Position numbers and translations under genes: made by a program
Part shown: positions 8,218-17,353 of the stretch, piece by piece
How the letters are laid out: the number at the start of each line of letters is the position of its first letter
How positions within the stretch are numbered: position 1 is the stretch's first letter
Notes under the pieces: generated by a model
Database searches by the model: none
What the model was told of the DNA's origin: nothing
The model's input: the letters and a program-made list of their open reading frames with translations, nothing else
NCBI GenBank assembly: GCA_021846395.1
Contig: JAJZXB010000008.1
Coordinates: 31,068-95,067, forward strand
DNA: 64,000 bases
Direction of reading: 5' to 3'
Source of the DNA: Thermoplasmata archaeon
GTDB taxonomy: Archaea > Thermoplasmatota > Thermoplasmata > Thermoplasmatales > Thermoplasmataceae

Positions 8218-9192
8218 ATGTTTACACTGGTCGGGGGTACATTCAATTATTTTCATAAGGGTCATGAGCTAATGCTTAAAAAAGCCTATGATACTGGTGA
8301 ACGTGTGCTCATAGGAATCACCACTGATGATTATGCCAATAAAAACAAATCAAAAACGATAAAATATGAAAACAGAAAAAAAAATGTTGAAAATTATATG
8401 AAAAAGTTTACGAACAATTTTGAAATACATCCTTTAATTGATAAATTCGGAGAAACACTTAGAATTAATGAAGCGAATCTAATAGTTTCACCAGAGACAT
8501 ATAAAATAGCAGACCACATCAATCAATTAAGAAAGGATGCGGGTATGAAACCCTTAAATATAGTTAAGGTTCCATTCGTTCTTGCAGAAGACCTTTTTCC
8601 AATAAGTTCAACAAGGGTCATTAATAATGAAATAACAAGAAATGGCAAAAGAAAAAGCACAATAAAGATTTCAATATCGACGAAAAACAATTTGAAATAT
8701 GATGTCCTAAATGATTTTCTAAAAAGTCAAATGAAAAATTTTAATCTTATAAAAAATATAAATTACAATATCCAATCGGAACAGCCTTTTGGCAGTGACA
8801 CAATGCTGTTTGCCACAGAAAGGGCAATGCAGGGACTTGAAGATAATGATTATTCTGTTGGTGTTGAATCTGGAATTTTCTACAATAAAATCAATGATGT
8901 TTACTATGACTTTCATTACTGTTCTGTAATTGATAAATATAGCAGGATAACAACCGGTGCAAGCAGTGGTTTTGAAATACCTGAAGACATAATTGAGCTT
9001 GTAAAATCTGGTGTTGATATTTCACAGGCTATTGAGAGTTTATACGGCATACAGGATATTGGAAAAAAGGACGGAATAATAGGCATAATTACTGAATACA
9101 ATATAAAACGATACGATCTTATATTTGAGGCAGTAAGAAATGCATTTATGGTTAGGTTAAGACCCGATCTTTATAATATAATAGATTATTAG
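8218..9192 (+). CDS. coaD: Phosphopantetheine adenylyltransferase fused to a DUF84-type NTPase
   Basis: Residues 1-150 are an archaeal PPAT, the CoA-pathway nucleotidyltransferase: GGTFNYFHKGHELML contains the HxGH motif (residues 13-17) and PISSTRV near 138 is the second nucleotide-binding motif. Residues about 150-324 match the DUF84/YjjX inosine/xanthosine triphosphatase family: SEQPFGSDTMLFATERAM, VGVESGIF, and a GIIGIITEYNIKRYD C-terminus. No stop or frame break separates the halves, so this is a true fusion. It would couple CoA synthesis with clean-up of non-canonical purine nucleotides; the functional link is unknown. Confidence 0.88.
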   Translation: MFTLVGGTFNYFHKGHELMLKKAYDTGERVLIGITTDDYANKNKSKTIKYENRKKNVENYMKKFTNNFEIHPLIDKFGETLRINEANLIVSPETYKIADHINQLRKDAGMKPLNIVKVPFVLAEDLFPISSTRVINNEITRNGKRKSTIKISISTKNNLKYDVLNDFLKSQMKNFNLIKNINYNIQSEQPFGSDTMLFATERAMQGLEDNDYSVGVESGIFYNKINDVYYDFHYCSVIDKYSRITTGASSGFEIPEDIIELVKSGVDISQAIESLYGIQDIGKKDGIIGIITEYNIKRYDLIFEAVRNAFMVRLRPDLYNIIDY

Positions 9193-9239
9193 ATTAAACA
9201 CATAAATATGTTTAAATAGGTAATTACAATAAATTATAC

Positions 9240-9539
9240 ATGGTAACTAAAGAGGAGATTCTTGAGGCAATGAAGTCCGTTTCAGATCCGGAAATTGGAA
9301 TGGATATTGTTAATCTCGGTCTTGTATATGATGTACAGATAGATAATGATAGGGTTTATATTAAAATGACAATGACCGCTCCAACATGCCCCGTTACGCC
9401 ATGGATTTTATCTGAAGCTCAGAAAGAAGTGGAAAATGTCAAAGGTGTTGAAGCAGCAGATGTGGAACTTGTCTGGGAGCCACAGTGGAATCCAGAAATG
9501 ATGTCCGATTACGCAAGAGAACAGCTAAATATGTACTGA
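9240..9539 (+). CDS. MIP18 family (DUF59) iron-sulfur cluster assembly protein
   Basis: The 99-residue protein is a complete DUF59/MIP18 domain: SVSDPEIGMDIVNLGLVYDV, then MTMTAPTCPVTPWI with the conserved cysteine, and VELVWEPQWNPEMMSDYAR. Relatives (SufT, PaaD, CIA2) help deliver Fe-S clusters to apoproteins. An AT-rich TATA-like stretch (TTTAAATAGG, about 9210-9220) lies close upstream of the ATG, so the transcript is probably nearly leaderless. The flanking genes (coaD and tbp) have no obvious functional link. Confidence 0.9.
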   Translation: MVTKEEILEAMKSVSDPEIGMDIVNLGLVYDVQIDNDRVYIKMTMTAPTCPVTPWILSEAQKEVENVKGVEAADVELVWEPQWNPEMMSDYAREQLNMY

Positions 9540-9634
9540 TTTATAGTTTTTAAAATTAGGATATTATTTTAAAATCATAATCCAATTGTAAGAAATAAAA
9601 TTGAAATGCCCTTATTATAATTAAAGAAATTATA

Positions 9635-9647
9635 AAAGCTTTATATA
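9635..9647 (+). promoter_or_regulatory. BRE/TATA element of tbp
   Basis: AAAGCTTTATATA lies with its TATA centre about 32 bases before the tbp ATG, matching the archaeal BRE-TATA layout with a start site just before the coding sequence. Confidence 0.5.
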
Positions 9648-9675
9648 CCCTTTAAATATAAACTAATAGATTAAT

Positions 9676-10230
9676 ATGAGTGAAATGGAAAAAATTACGA
9701 TTGAAAATATAGTGGCTTCAACTTCTCTGGCTGAACATCTTGATTTGAGTAAAATTGCATTGGCTCTTGAAGGCTCTGAATATGAGCCGGAACAATTTCC
9801 AGGTCTTATTTATAGGTTGAAGGACCCAAAAACAGCTGTTCTTATATTCAGAAGTGGCAAGGTAAACTGCACAGGTGCCAAAAATCTTGAAAATGTCAAA
9901 AAGACAATAGACATAATTATAGACAAAATGAAAAAGGCGAATATAGAGGTTTATGACAATCCCGATATTATTGTTCAGAATATTGTTGCAGTTTATGACC
10001 TTGAATCAGATTTAAATTTGACCGATATTGCAATGTCCCTTGGATTGGAAAATGTTGAGTATGAGCCTGAACAGTTTCCGGGACTTGTTTACCGTGTCGA
10101 AGAACCAAAGGTTGTTCTCCTGCTTTTCGGATCTGGAAAGGTTGTTTGCACCGGAGCCAAGGAAGAAAGCGAAATAGAGCAGGCCGTAATTAAGGTAAAG
10201 AAAGAACTGCAAAAAGTTGGCCTAATTTAA
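9676..10230 (+). CDS. tbp: TATA-box binding protein
   Basis: General transcription initiation factor. The 184 residues form the two-fold repeated saddle. Repeat 1 (about 7-95) contains IENIVASTSL, YEPEQFPGLIYRL and FRSGKVNCTGAK; repeat 2 (about 98-182) contains VQNIVAVYDL, YEPEQFPGLVYRV and FGSGKVVCTGAK. The Phe-Pro-Gly and the phenylalanines that kink DNA are present in both halves. It ends five bases before the convergent truD gene. Confidence 0.97.
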   Translation: MSEMEKITIENIVASTSLAEHLDLSKIALALEGSEYEPEQFPGLIYRLKDPKTAVLIFRSGKVNCTGAKNLENVKKTIDIIIDKMKKANIEVYDNPDIIVQNIVAVYDLESDLNLTDIAMSLGLENVEYEPEQFPGLVYRVEEPKVVLLLFGSGKVVCTGAKEESEIEQAVIKVKKELQKVGLI

Positions 10231-10234
10231 TTTA

Positions 10235-11476
10235 TTATTTTTTTATAAATTCCCTTAAAAAGGAAACAGCGTATATTCCCTTTCCCAGCTCAAATTTTAA
10301 TGTATTTTCATCAACAATATTGAAATTTCTTGGCATTGCAGATATGATCCTGAAATCTCCACTTGAACTAAGATTTTTAAACCCATTTATATAAAAATTT
10401 TTCCTACTTATGTTTTCACTTTCAAGAATTCTATTCTCTATTTCACCCTCTACGCCTGATGAAAGTTCGGATTTATATCCGATCAGTGGAATTGCGGGCC
10501 TTAATTTATTGTTGCGGGACAGTGCATTCAATTTTTCAAGATTGTATTTAGTAGCATGAATGATTTCCGTTTTATCAGGATTAAAATATTCATCAAGTGG
10601 AAGGGCACAATCTCCTTCCATGACTTGGAATAAATTATCCGTAATTTTCATTCTTTCTGACAGTATTCTGTTAAAAATATACGATTGATATGCGTGCACA
10701 AACAGCATTGATAAATTTTTTGGAAATATGCTGAATGCATTTGCATATGTTTTATGTTCCAGGATATAGCCAAGCAACGATCTCTCAAAGCTTAAATAAG
10801 ATGGAAATTCAGATAAAGCCTTTTTTGCATCACCTGTTTTATCAAAATTTATCCTGTAATCTTCGTGGTCAAATTCGGAATCGTACAGGTATAATTTGAC
10901 AGCTTCCTCATATTTTCCCGTGACTATCAATTTTCCTATTCTGTGAGTATTCACCCTTATATTTCCAAATCTCTGGTATCCAAAAAAGTTTGGAAACCCA
11001 CCATTATTCATTATTTCATTGTAAATTCTTAATATTTTGTCATTATTATTTTTACTGGACATAATTTTTATTATAAACTCATTTCCCCTCAAATCGCCCA
11101 ATTTTAGCATGTGGTCCGATTTAAAAACATCCAGAAATTCAGCATCTTTTATATTTATATTTTTAAAATTTATTGAATCATCAGGAAGATTTATGCAGAA
11201 ATACTGAGTTGTTATTCCTGTTTTGTCCTTTGTACCTGCATATGTTATTCTTTTATTGCTGATGTGTAAATAATCAGATAAATAGATAATAAATTTATTT
11301 GTGTCCCAATTTGTCAATTTTATTTTAAGAATTGTATATTTGCCAGTTTGGTTTTTTTGCATTCTTTCCGGTATTTCATTTACTATAAAACTATCCGCAT
11401 TATATTTTATTTCTCCAGTAAATCCCGAATCTTTTGATGAATAACCAGATATCCCAATCAAATTATCACTGCTCAT
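10235..11476 (-). CDS. truD: tRNA pseudouridine synthase D
   Basis: Makes pseudouridine 13 in tRNAs. Motif I YAGTKDKTGITTQ holds the catalytic aspartate; NFFGYQRFGNIRVNTHRIGK is motif II; the inserted TRUD domain and the C-terminal LKFELGKGIYAVSFLREF follow. The frame is open back to a TTG at 11533, but the family normally begins just before the sequence IGISGYSSKDSGFTGEIKYN..., so the ATG at 11476 (MSSDNLIG) is preferred. An AACCTCC-like sequence upstream belongs to the longer reading and gives some support for an earlier start. Confidence 0.92.
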   Translation of the reverse strand: MSSDNLIGISGYSSKDSGFTGEIKYNADSFIVNEIPERMQKNQTGKYTILKIKLTNWDTNKFIIYLSDYLHISNKRITYAGTKDKTGITTQYFCINLPDDSINFKNINIKDAEFLDVFKSDHMLKLGDLRGNEFIIKIMSSKNNNDKILRIYNEIMNNGGFPNFFGYQRFGNIRVNTHRIGKLIVTGKYEEAVKLYLYDSEFDHEDYRINFDKTGDAKKALSEFPSYLSFERSLLGYILEHKTYANAFSIFPKNLSMLFVHAYQSYIFNRILSERMKITDNLFQVMEGDCALPLDEYFNPDKTEIIHATKYNLEKLNALSRNNKLRPAIPLIGYKSELSSGVEGEIENRILESENISRKNFYINGFKNLSSSGDFRIISAMPRNFNIVDENTLKFELGKGIYAVSFLREFIKK

Positions 11477-11654
11477 TATAAACTCAATTTTTTTATGATA
11501 TTTAACCTCCTTGAGAGGTGTAGAATTTCTCAAGGCAGTGAATGTAGATCAAAAAGTTAATTTTTTTAATTCCACCGTTTCAATATGGGGAATATTGTTC
11601 CACAGGCTCATGATATAATTAATAATATATATTAAAAATTATTAAATTTAAAAA

Positions 11655-13112
11655 TTAATATATATTAAAATTCTGGTAATTTGGGGGTTCTGAAACTATT
11701 CTGATATCGTGTGGATGGCTTTCTTTCAAACCGTTGTTTGATATTTTTATAAATACGGCTTTTTCACGCAGTTCATCCAGATTATGGGCACCAATATAAC
11801 CCATCCCTGTTTTTATACCACCAACGAACTGGAATAGATTTTCCGACACCTTTCCCCTGTATGGAACAGATCCCTCAACACCTTCTGCTATGAACTCATT
11901 TGTGCCCAGTTTTCCATATCTGTCGGATTTTCCTGCAATTATGGAACCAATTGAACCCATACCACGATATGATTTGTATTTCCTTCCATTTATTATCATT
12001 TCAACACCCGGACTTTCCTCAGTTCCTGCCAGCAGAGATCCAAGCATTACTGTTGAGGCACCGGCTGCAAATGCCTTTACCATATCGCCGGAATATCTTA
12101 TGCCACCATCAGCTATGACAGGAATGCCATGTTCATGTGCCATTTCCGATACATCTGAGATTGCAGTAAGCTGTGGAACTCCTATACCAGCCACTATTCT
12201 GGTTGTGCATATGGATCCTGGTCCAATACCAACCCTCAGGCCATCCACTCCTGCAGATATTAAATCTTCTGCGGCCTCTGTTGTAGCTATATTTCCTGCT
12301 ACAATGTCTATGGAAAGCTCTTTCCTCAATTTTTTTAAGGAACTGATAACATTTTCATTATGTGCATGTGCAGTATCAACAATTACAAAATCGGAACCGG
12401 CTTTTTCAAGATTCATAGCGCGGTCAAGGTCATAGGCACCTATTGCTGCACCAACCATCAGCTGACCATTTTTGTCCCTTGAAGCATTTGGAAATTTCTC
12501 TCGCGTTTTGATATCTTTTGCAGTAATAAGCCCTGTCAATTTTCCATTTTTATCAACGAGGGGCAATTTTTCTATTCTGTTTTTATAAAGTATGTATTTG
12601 GCCTCATCCAGAGAAACATCATCGTTAGCCGTCATTACATCCTTAGTCATGATGTCCTTTATTTTTCCACGAGAATCAGAAAACTCTAGATCCCTTTTTG
12701 TGAGTATTCCCACCAGTTTACCGGAAGAAACAACCGGCAACCCGGCAATATTTTTAGTTTGCATAATTGTTTTTGAAACGCTTACAGGAGTTTCTGGATC
12801 CACAGAAATAACATTTCTTATAATTATTGTTTCCTCCTTTTTAACCTTTTTAACCATTTCAATCTGTTCATTTGCCCCCATATTCCTGTGAATGACACCA
12901 AGAGCCCCATATCTGGCCATTGCAACAGCCATCTCATCTTCTGTAACTGTATCCATTGGTGAGCTTATTATTGGTATCCTAATTTTGATATTTCTTGAGA
13001 ACTGGCTGGATACATCCGATTCCCTCGGTTCGATGGATGACTTCAGTGGTTTCAGCAAAACATCATCGAATGTATATCCTTCCTTTATATCTGAAAATTT
13101 TTCTTTAAACAT
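11655..13112 (-). CDS. guaB: Inosine-5'-monophosphate dehydrogenase
   Basis: Oxidises IMP to XMP, the step before GMP synthase. The 485-residue chain has the full layout: N-terminal barrel start (EGYTFDDVLLKP), two CBS domains at about 97-205 that sense adenine or guanine nucleotides, the catalytic loop GPGSICTTRIVAG with Cys302, the ADGGIRYSGDMVKA phosphate site, LLAGTEESPG, YRGMGSIGSI, and the C-terminal flap. It ends 120 bases from truD and is divergent from the DP1 gene. Confidence 0.97.
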   Translation of the reverse strand: MFKEKFSDIKEGYTFDDVLLKPLKSSIEPRESDVSSQFSRNIKIRIPIISSPMDTVTEDEMAVAMARYGALGVIHRNMGANEQIEMVKKVKKEETIIIRNVISVDPETPVSVSKTIMQTKNIAGLPVVSSGKLVGILTKRDLEFSDSRGKIKDIMTKDVMTANDDVSLDEAKYILYKNRIEKLPLVDKNGKLTGLITAKDIKTREKFPNASRDKNGQLMVGAAIGAYDLDRAMNLEKAGSDFVIVDTAHAHNENVISSLKKLRKELSIDIVAGNIATTEAAEDLISAGVDGLRVGIGPGSICTTRIVAGIGVPQLTAISDVSEMAHEHGIPVIADGGIRYSGDMVKAFAAGASTVMLGSLLAGTEESPGVEMIINGRKYKSYRGMGSIGSIIAGKSDRYGKLGTNEFIAEGVEGSVPYRGKVSENLFQFVGGIKTGMGYIGAHNLDELREKAVFIKISNNGLKESHPHDIRIVSEPPNYQNFNIY

Positions 13113-13271
13113 TGTGAAGTAAGACTTAAATAATATATAAAATTATTTATTATTAGTTATCTTTAAATGTTATTGTGTGAAATACAACTCATCTTGAGGA
13201 ATTTGAAACAGGATTGACTATGCAATAATCTTTGTTACCGATTAAAATTTAAATGAGCAGGTATTAATGTA

Positions 13272-14675
13272 ATGATGCAACTTTTTGAGGAAAGAAAAAA
13301 AATACTAGAATACTTTCAGAGTCATGGAATTCTGGTTACAAGCGATGCACTCAATATGATACTCAAAAGGAGCATGGGAGAATTTTTATCTGATATGATT
13401 TCCGACAAGGTACTTTCAGAGGGCTATTTAACCGAGAAGGACATCACGCATCTTATTAAGAACCCTGTCAGGGAGAAAAAAAATTTTGAGGTTTATATGC
13501 CAGATATAAAATCACACAGTTCTGTTGAAGATTTCAGAGAAATGTTTGTTGATCGCTATGAGCAGATAAGGAAAATGATCGTACAATCAACAGAGATGAG
13601 GGGTTCATACAAGATCAGAACAGCAAAAAAAACACCTGGCAAGGTTAAAATTGTAGGAATGGTGAGCGATGTAAGCACCACTAAAAATGGCCATAAAAAA
13701 TTATTGCTTGAAGACATTGATGACAGTATCAATGTTTTTTTATTGAAAAATAAAGGTCTTAATAATGAACTCATAATAGAGGACGAAGTCATAGGCGTTA
13801 TTGGTTCAATTTCAAGCTCTGGAAATGAAATTGTTATGTTCGCCGATGAAGTTATAAGGCCCGATATACCATATAAAATGATAGATGAAGAAAGGAAACC
13901 GCCCGTATATGTCGCTTCAATTTCTGATATACATGTTGGCAGCAAAACGTTCAGGGAGAATGATTTTAAAAACATGATATCATGGATAAAAAAATCCATG
14001 GGTGAAGCAGAATCCCTGAAATATTTAATATTAAGTGGGGATGTTGTGGATGGTATTGGCGTATATCCCGGACAGGAGAATGATCTGCAGGTTCTGAACC
14101 CCTATGAACAGTACGAGGTTCTTTCGCAGTATCTGCAGGATATACCTGATGACATAAGTGTCTTTGTAATGCCAGGCAATCACGATATTGTCAGACTTGC
14201 TGAACCACAACCATTATTTTCAAGCAAAATAAATGATTTTTTCAAGGAAAATGTTACAATGCTTCCAAATCCCTACAATCTTAAACTGGAAGGAAAAAAC
14301 GTTCTGGTATATCACGGCATGTCATTGAATGATATGATAGAGCTCGTTCCGGGAGCAAATTATGCAAGTGTTGGATCAGCAGTAGAAGAACTTTTAAAAA
14401 GAAGGCATCTGGCGCCTTTCTACGGTGGAAAAACACCAATTATACCCTCAAATAAGGATTATCATGTGATAGGAGAAATACCTAATATTTTTATAACAGG
14501 GCATATACATTCATATTCGCAGGGAAATTATAGGGGAGTCAGGTACATAAATGCATCAACATGGCAATCACAAACAGATTACCAGAAAATGATGAATTTT
14601 TCTCCAAACCCCTCAATTATGACTCTGTTCGATTTAAACTCCAAAACAACAATAGTTAAGGATTTTAAGCAGTAA
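13272..14675 (+). CDS. polB: DNA polymerase D small subunit DP1 (proofreading exonuclease)
   Basis: DP1 pairs with DP2 (encoded about 22 kb away at 37081-40323) in the replicative family D polymerase of Euryarchaeota. Its 467 residues comprise a helical N-terminus (1-110), an OB fold (about 115-200) and a calcineurin-like phosphoesterase domain. The metal-binding motifs are intact: SDIHVGS, SGDVVDG, PGNHDIVR, YHGMS and TGHIHSYS, so the 3'-5' exonuclease is probably active. Two ATG codons stand in tandem at the start. It abuts the convergent 113-residue gene with no spacing. Confidence 0.95.
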   Translation: MMQLFEERKKILEYFQSHGILVTSDALNMILKRSMGEFLSDMISDKVLSEGYLTEKDITHLIKNPVREKKNFEVYMPDIKSHSSVEDFREMFVDRYEQIRKMIVQSTEMRGSYKIRTAKKTPGKVKIVGMVSDVSTTKNGHKKLLLEDIDDSINVFLLKNKGLNNELIIEDEVIGVIGSISSSGNEIVMFADEVIRPDIPYKMIDEERKPPVYVASISDIHVGSKTFRENDFKNMISWIKKSMGEAESLKYLILSGDVVDGIGVYPGQENDLQVLNPYEQYEVLSQYLQDIPDDISVFVMPGNHDIVRLAEPQPLFSSKINDFFKENVTMLPNPYNLKLEGKNVLVYHGMSLNDMIELVPGANYASVGSAVEELLKRRHLAPFYGGKTPIIPSNKDYHVIGEIPNIFITGHIHSYSQGNYRGVRYINASTWQSQTDYQKMMNFSPNPSIMTLFDLNSKTTIVKDFKQ

Positions 14676-15017
14676 CTATAGTGTTCTCTTTATTATTTCA
14701 TCTATTTCATTTTTAAAGGTATTCATAAAATCGTTTATGGCCTCTTCCTTTATGCCTTTTGGAGCGCTCAATATTCCTATTTTGGCAGTAATTTTTGCCA
14801 TTTTTGCTATTGAATCATACTCCTTTATTTTTGCCTCCATAAATTCTTCCAGCACCTCAGCGATCTGATTTTTCAATTCATCGTCTTCATTTATTCTTTT
14901 CCTGATGTATTCCTTTATCAGGTCCTTGAACACATCTCTTACAGCTTCCAAATACATCTCCTCGGAAGGAGCAGAGTTAATTATGTTTTTTATATAATCG
15001 TCAATTTCATTTTTCAT
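14676..15017 (-). CDS. Helical charged protein, hypothetical
   Basis: The 113-residue, strongly charged protein is predicted to be all helical (for example EAVRDVFKDLIKEYIRKRI and AEVLEEFMEAKIKEYDSIAK) and has no cysteines, signal or membrane segment. It is convergent with DP1, with no bases between the stops. The regular amphipathic pattern and normal start context make it a plausible gene. The family is not recognised. Confidence 0.6.
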   Translation of the reverse strand: MKNEIDDYIKNIINSAPSEEMYLEAVRDVFKDLIKEYIRKRINEDDELKNQIAEVLEEFMEAKIKEYDSIAKMAKITAKIGILSAPKGIKEEAINDFMNTFKNEIDEIIKRTL

Positions 15018-15241
15018 ACATGTTTAATTTAATATAGTAAATAAACTTTAATCAATTGTAAGTGCAATCATGAAATTGAATCCATACTGCTTTATGGGGA
15101 TGCATAATTGGAAAATATATTGCACACTCTCCATCTTAGTGTATGAATATTCCGGCATTACTTGTTTTTACAATTGGAAATCCTGTGAGTGTTTTCACAT
15201 ATTAAACAAAAATTTAAATAAACCACTCATAATTATGATGC

Positions 15242-15793
15242 ATGATTAAAAGGATAGTCATTATAGGCCTTGTTATCCTTATACTGGGTGGTGCAATGCT
15301 TTTTGGTGGAATATATATCAACGAAGGAGTTGTTTCACGGGATTCACATACCAGCATTTCACTTTACAACTCAACAACCCATGAATATATATCTTCAAAC
15401 ATAACTATAAAGCCTGGATACGAGGTGATGGTAGGTGGTAGACCAGGCAGCAATGCCGGACTGGTTAATATAAAGAATCTGGGCAGTGTAAATTCCACAA
15501 ATATAAATTCATCAGCTGTTGGGCTATCCGAGCAAATTTCAAGTGAAAAAATTTATGTTAATCTCCCTTCAGGAACGTATGTTTACGTCATGTTCAACTC
15601 ATCAAAGCCCTCGATTACCTATGAATATGCAGCACTGTCAACCATTGAAACAGGAGGAATTATGGTTATTGCAGGCATAATTGCTAGCATAGCAGGACTG
15701 GTGGTTATGATTGTGGGCGCCATAAAAAAGCCAAAAAAACCATTAAAAGATATATATGATATTGACAGCATTGACGATTTAAATAATATATAA
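15242..15793 (+). CDS. Membrane protein with extracytoplasmic sequon-rich domain
   Basis: The 183-residue protein has an N-terminal helix after a basic start (MIKRIVIIGLVILILGG), an outside domain of about 110 residues containing several N-glycosylation sequons (NST, NIT, NSS), a second helix (about 137-162) and a basic cytosolic tail (KKPKKPLKD) ending in acidic residues. That topology puts the middle outside and both ends inside. It resembles other small secreted or anchored proteins of acidophilic archaea. Function unknown. A TTTAAATAAA element at about 15210-15219 lies at promoter distance. Confidence 0.7.
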   Translation: MIKRIVIIGLVILILGGAMLFGGIYINEGVVSRDSHTSISLYNSTTHEYISSNITIKPGYEVMVGGRPGSNAGLVNIKNLGSVNSTNINSSAVGLSEQISSEKIYVNLPSGTYVYVMFNSSKPSITYEYAALSTIETGGIMVIAGIIASIAGLVVMIVGAIKKPKKPLKDIYDIDSIDDLNNI

Positions 15794-15805
15794 AATAACT
15801 CAGAT

Positions 15806-16900
15806 TTATCTCATTAAATTATATTTTAGTTTTTTTCCACTATTTCTTTTTGGTGATCTTCTGTTGAATTCAAGGTCGATGAATATTAACATGCCAACGG
15901 ATGAAAGCAATATGGCAACAATTATATTCAGATATTCAATTCCAACTGTAATAATAAGTGGCAGTAAAAATCCACTAATTGCAGAAAAATTCATGCTAGG
16001 CCCTATTTTCTCAGGCCCAATATGCAATTTTCCACTGATTATCGGCAGCAGTGAATTCATTCCAAGTCCAAATGCTGTAAATATAACAATCATGATTAAG
16101 TTCCCAGTTAAAAAGAACAGTATTCCACTCACAAGAATGACAAACAGCGTTGAATAAACAATCCTCGTGATTGAAAACCTGTTTACCAGATATGGAAGAA
16201 CGAGGTAAGGCACAATGGCAATTGAATATGCAACTATTGACTCAACAAATGAGGAGCTGCCAAGATAAGTGGGTACGACCTCAAGTATATATGCAGGGGT
16301 GAATCCAAGCAAAAAGACAATAAAGACGCTTATTGAAAAGTCGAAATGAAATTTCCTGACATGCGGTGATATTATGTTGTGTTTTTTTGAGAATATAAAC
16401 GCTGGCAGAAAAACAACACCCACCAGAGAAACAAGTGTCCAGGACTTCAAGAACATGAAGAGAATTGCAGCAATAATCCATCCAATGGCCCAGCCTCCCA
16501 TTGTGAGACCAATTACAACCCTGTTTTTTGTAAATGATGACACCTCAATAGCTGCCGATGTTGCAACACCAAACATTATTCCTATGACAAACCTGCTTAA
16601 AAACAATTCAATAAACAGCCCCTCATATGCCATTCCAAAGGAGATCAACGCCATGATACTTACGGATAATAAGGCGAGCCTTGGCACACCAATTTTTGCC
16701 AGAGGAGAATAAACGAATGGGGTAATCATCCTTCCAATAAACGGTATTCCAAGCAGGATGAATGATTCAAAGTATGTGAAATGAAGGGTATTTACAATAT
16801 TATTTATGAAGAAGGCAAAGTCCATGAGAAAAAATGTGGCCACAGAATACACGAATATGGGCAGCATTTTATTCAAACTTTTCCCTTCCTCTGTCATCAT
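15806..16900 (-). CDS. Major facilitator superfamily transporter
   Basis: Around 364 residues with about 11-12 hydrophobic helices. The loop after helix 2 (PLAKIGVPRLALLSVS) and the SRFVIGIMFGVATSAAIEVSSF helix with an acidic residue are typical of MFS permeases, as is the mid-protein repeat. The C-terminus is basic (RRSPKRNSGKKLKYNLMR). The substrate cannot be read from the sequence. It lies opposite to the upstream membrane-protein gene and is followed upstream by an AT-rich non-coding region. Confidence 0.8.
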   Translation of the reverse strand: MMTEEGKSLNKMLPIFVYSVATFFLMDFAFFINNIVNTLHFTYFESFILLGIPFIGRMITPFVYSPLAKIGVPRLALLSVSIMALISFGMAYEGLFIELFLSRFVIGIMFGVATSAAIEVSSFTKNRVVIGLTMGGWAIGWIIAAILFMFLKSWTLVSLVGVVFLPAFIFSKKHNIISPHVRKFHFDFSISVFIVFLLGFTPAYILEVVPTYLGSSSFVESIVAYSIAIVPYLVLPYLVNRFSITRIVYSTLFVILVSGILFFLTGNLIMIVIFTAFGLGMNSLLPIISGKLHIGPEKIGPSMNFSAISGFLLPLIITVGIEYLNIIVAILLSSVGMLIFIDLEFNRRSPKRNSGKKLKYNLMR

Positions 16901-17353
16901 ATTTTAAGGAATGCTTCAAATATATTTATATGTTATTCATTATATTATTATTTATATACTAATTAGAAAAATTTTTATTAAAGCATTTTATTATTATATT
17001 TAGTAACTGTCAGTTTTTTAATTAGTTTACATATATTAATATTTAGGCATAAAATATTTTTTTATACTATAAAAATGGAAATTGCTTAAATACCAAAGTG
17101 AAAAAAATTATTTTGTAAAATATATATTTTTTTGAAATTCGCCGATAATTCAGAAAAAAAATTCAAATTATATCAATGTTTAAATATAAATTCAATAAAA
17201 TACTTTTAAACATTTTTCAGGACCAGTAGAAATAACCTATATTAACTTTATAGTAATGTTTAAATAATAATAACTTTTAGAAGATTATTACTAAAATCGT
17301 ATAATTTATACTAAAATAGGAATAATTTTATAATATATAAATATCACTTTTCA
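16901..17353. promoter_or_regulatory. Long AT-rich intergenic region upstream of the leuC-type gene
   Basis: About 450 bases without a gene, visibly richer in A and T than its surroundings. It contains three copies of ATGTTTAAA or its complement: 17176-17184, the inverted copy at 17205-17213 and 17256-17264. Two ACTAAAAT repeats follow at about 17290-17325, and a TATA-like TAATATATAAA stands at about 17331-17341, just before the ATG at 17354. It probably holds divergent promoters for the MFS gene and leuCD; the repeats may be operators. Confidence 0.45.

Noticed and set aside
11890..12435. 181-codon plus-strand frame over guaB
   Set aside because: It is antisense to the conserved guaB catalytic region and reads as low-complexity Pro/Ser/Ile sequence, a typical shadow.
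16967..17353. Possible replication origin (very AT-rich, repeats)
   Set aside because: No origin-recognition-box-like dyads or neighbouring orc1/cdc6 gene; the place suggests promoters.
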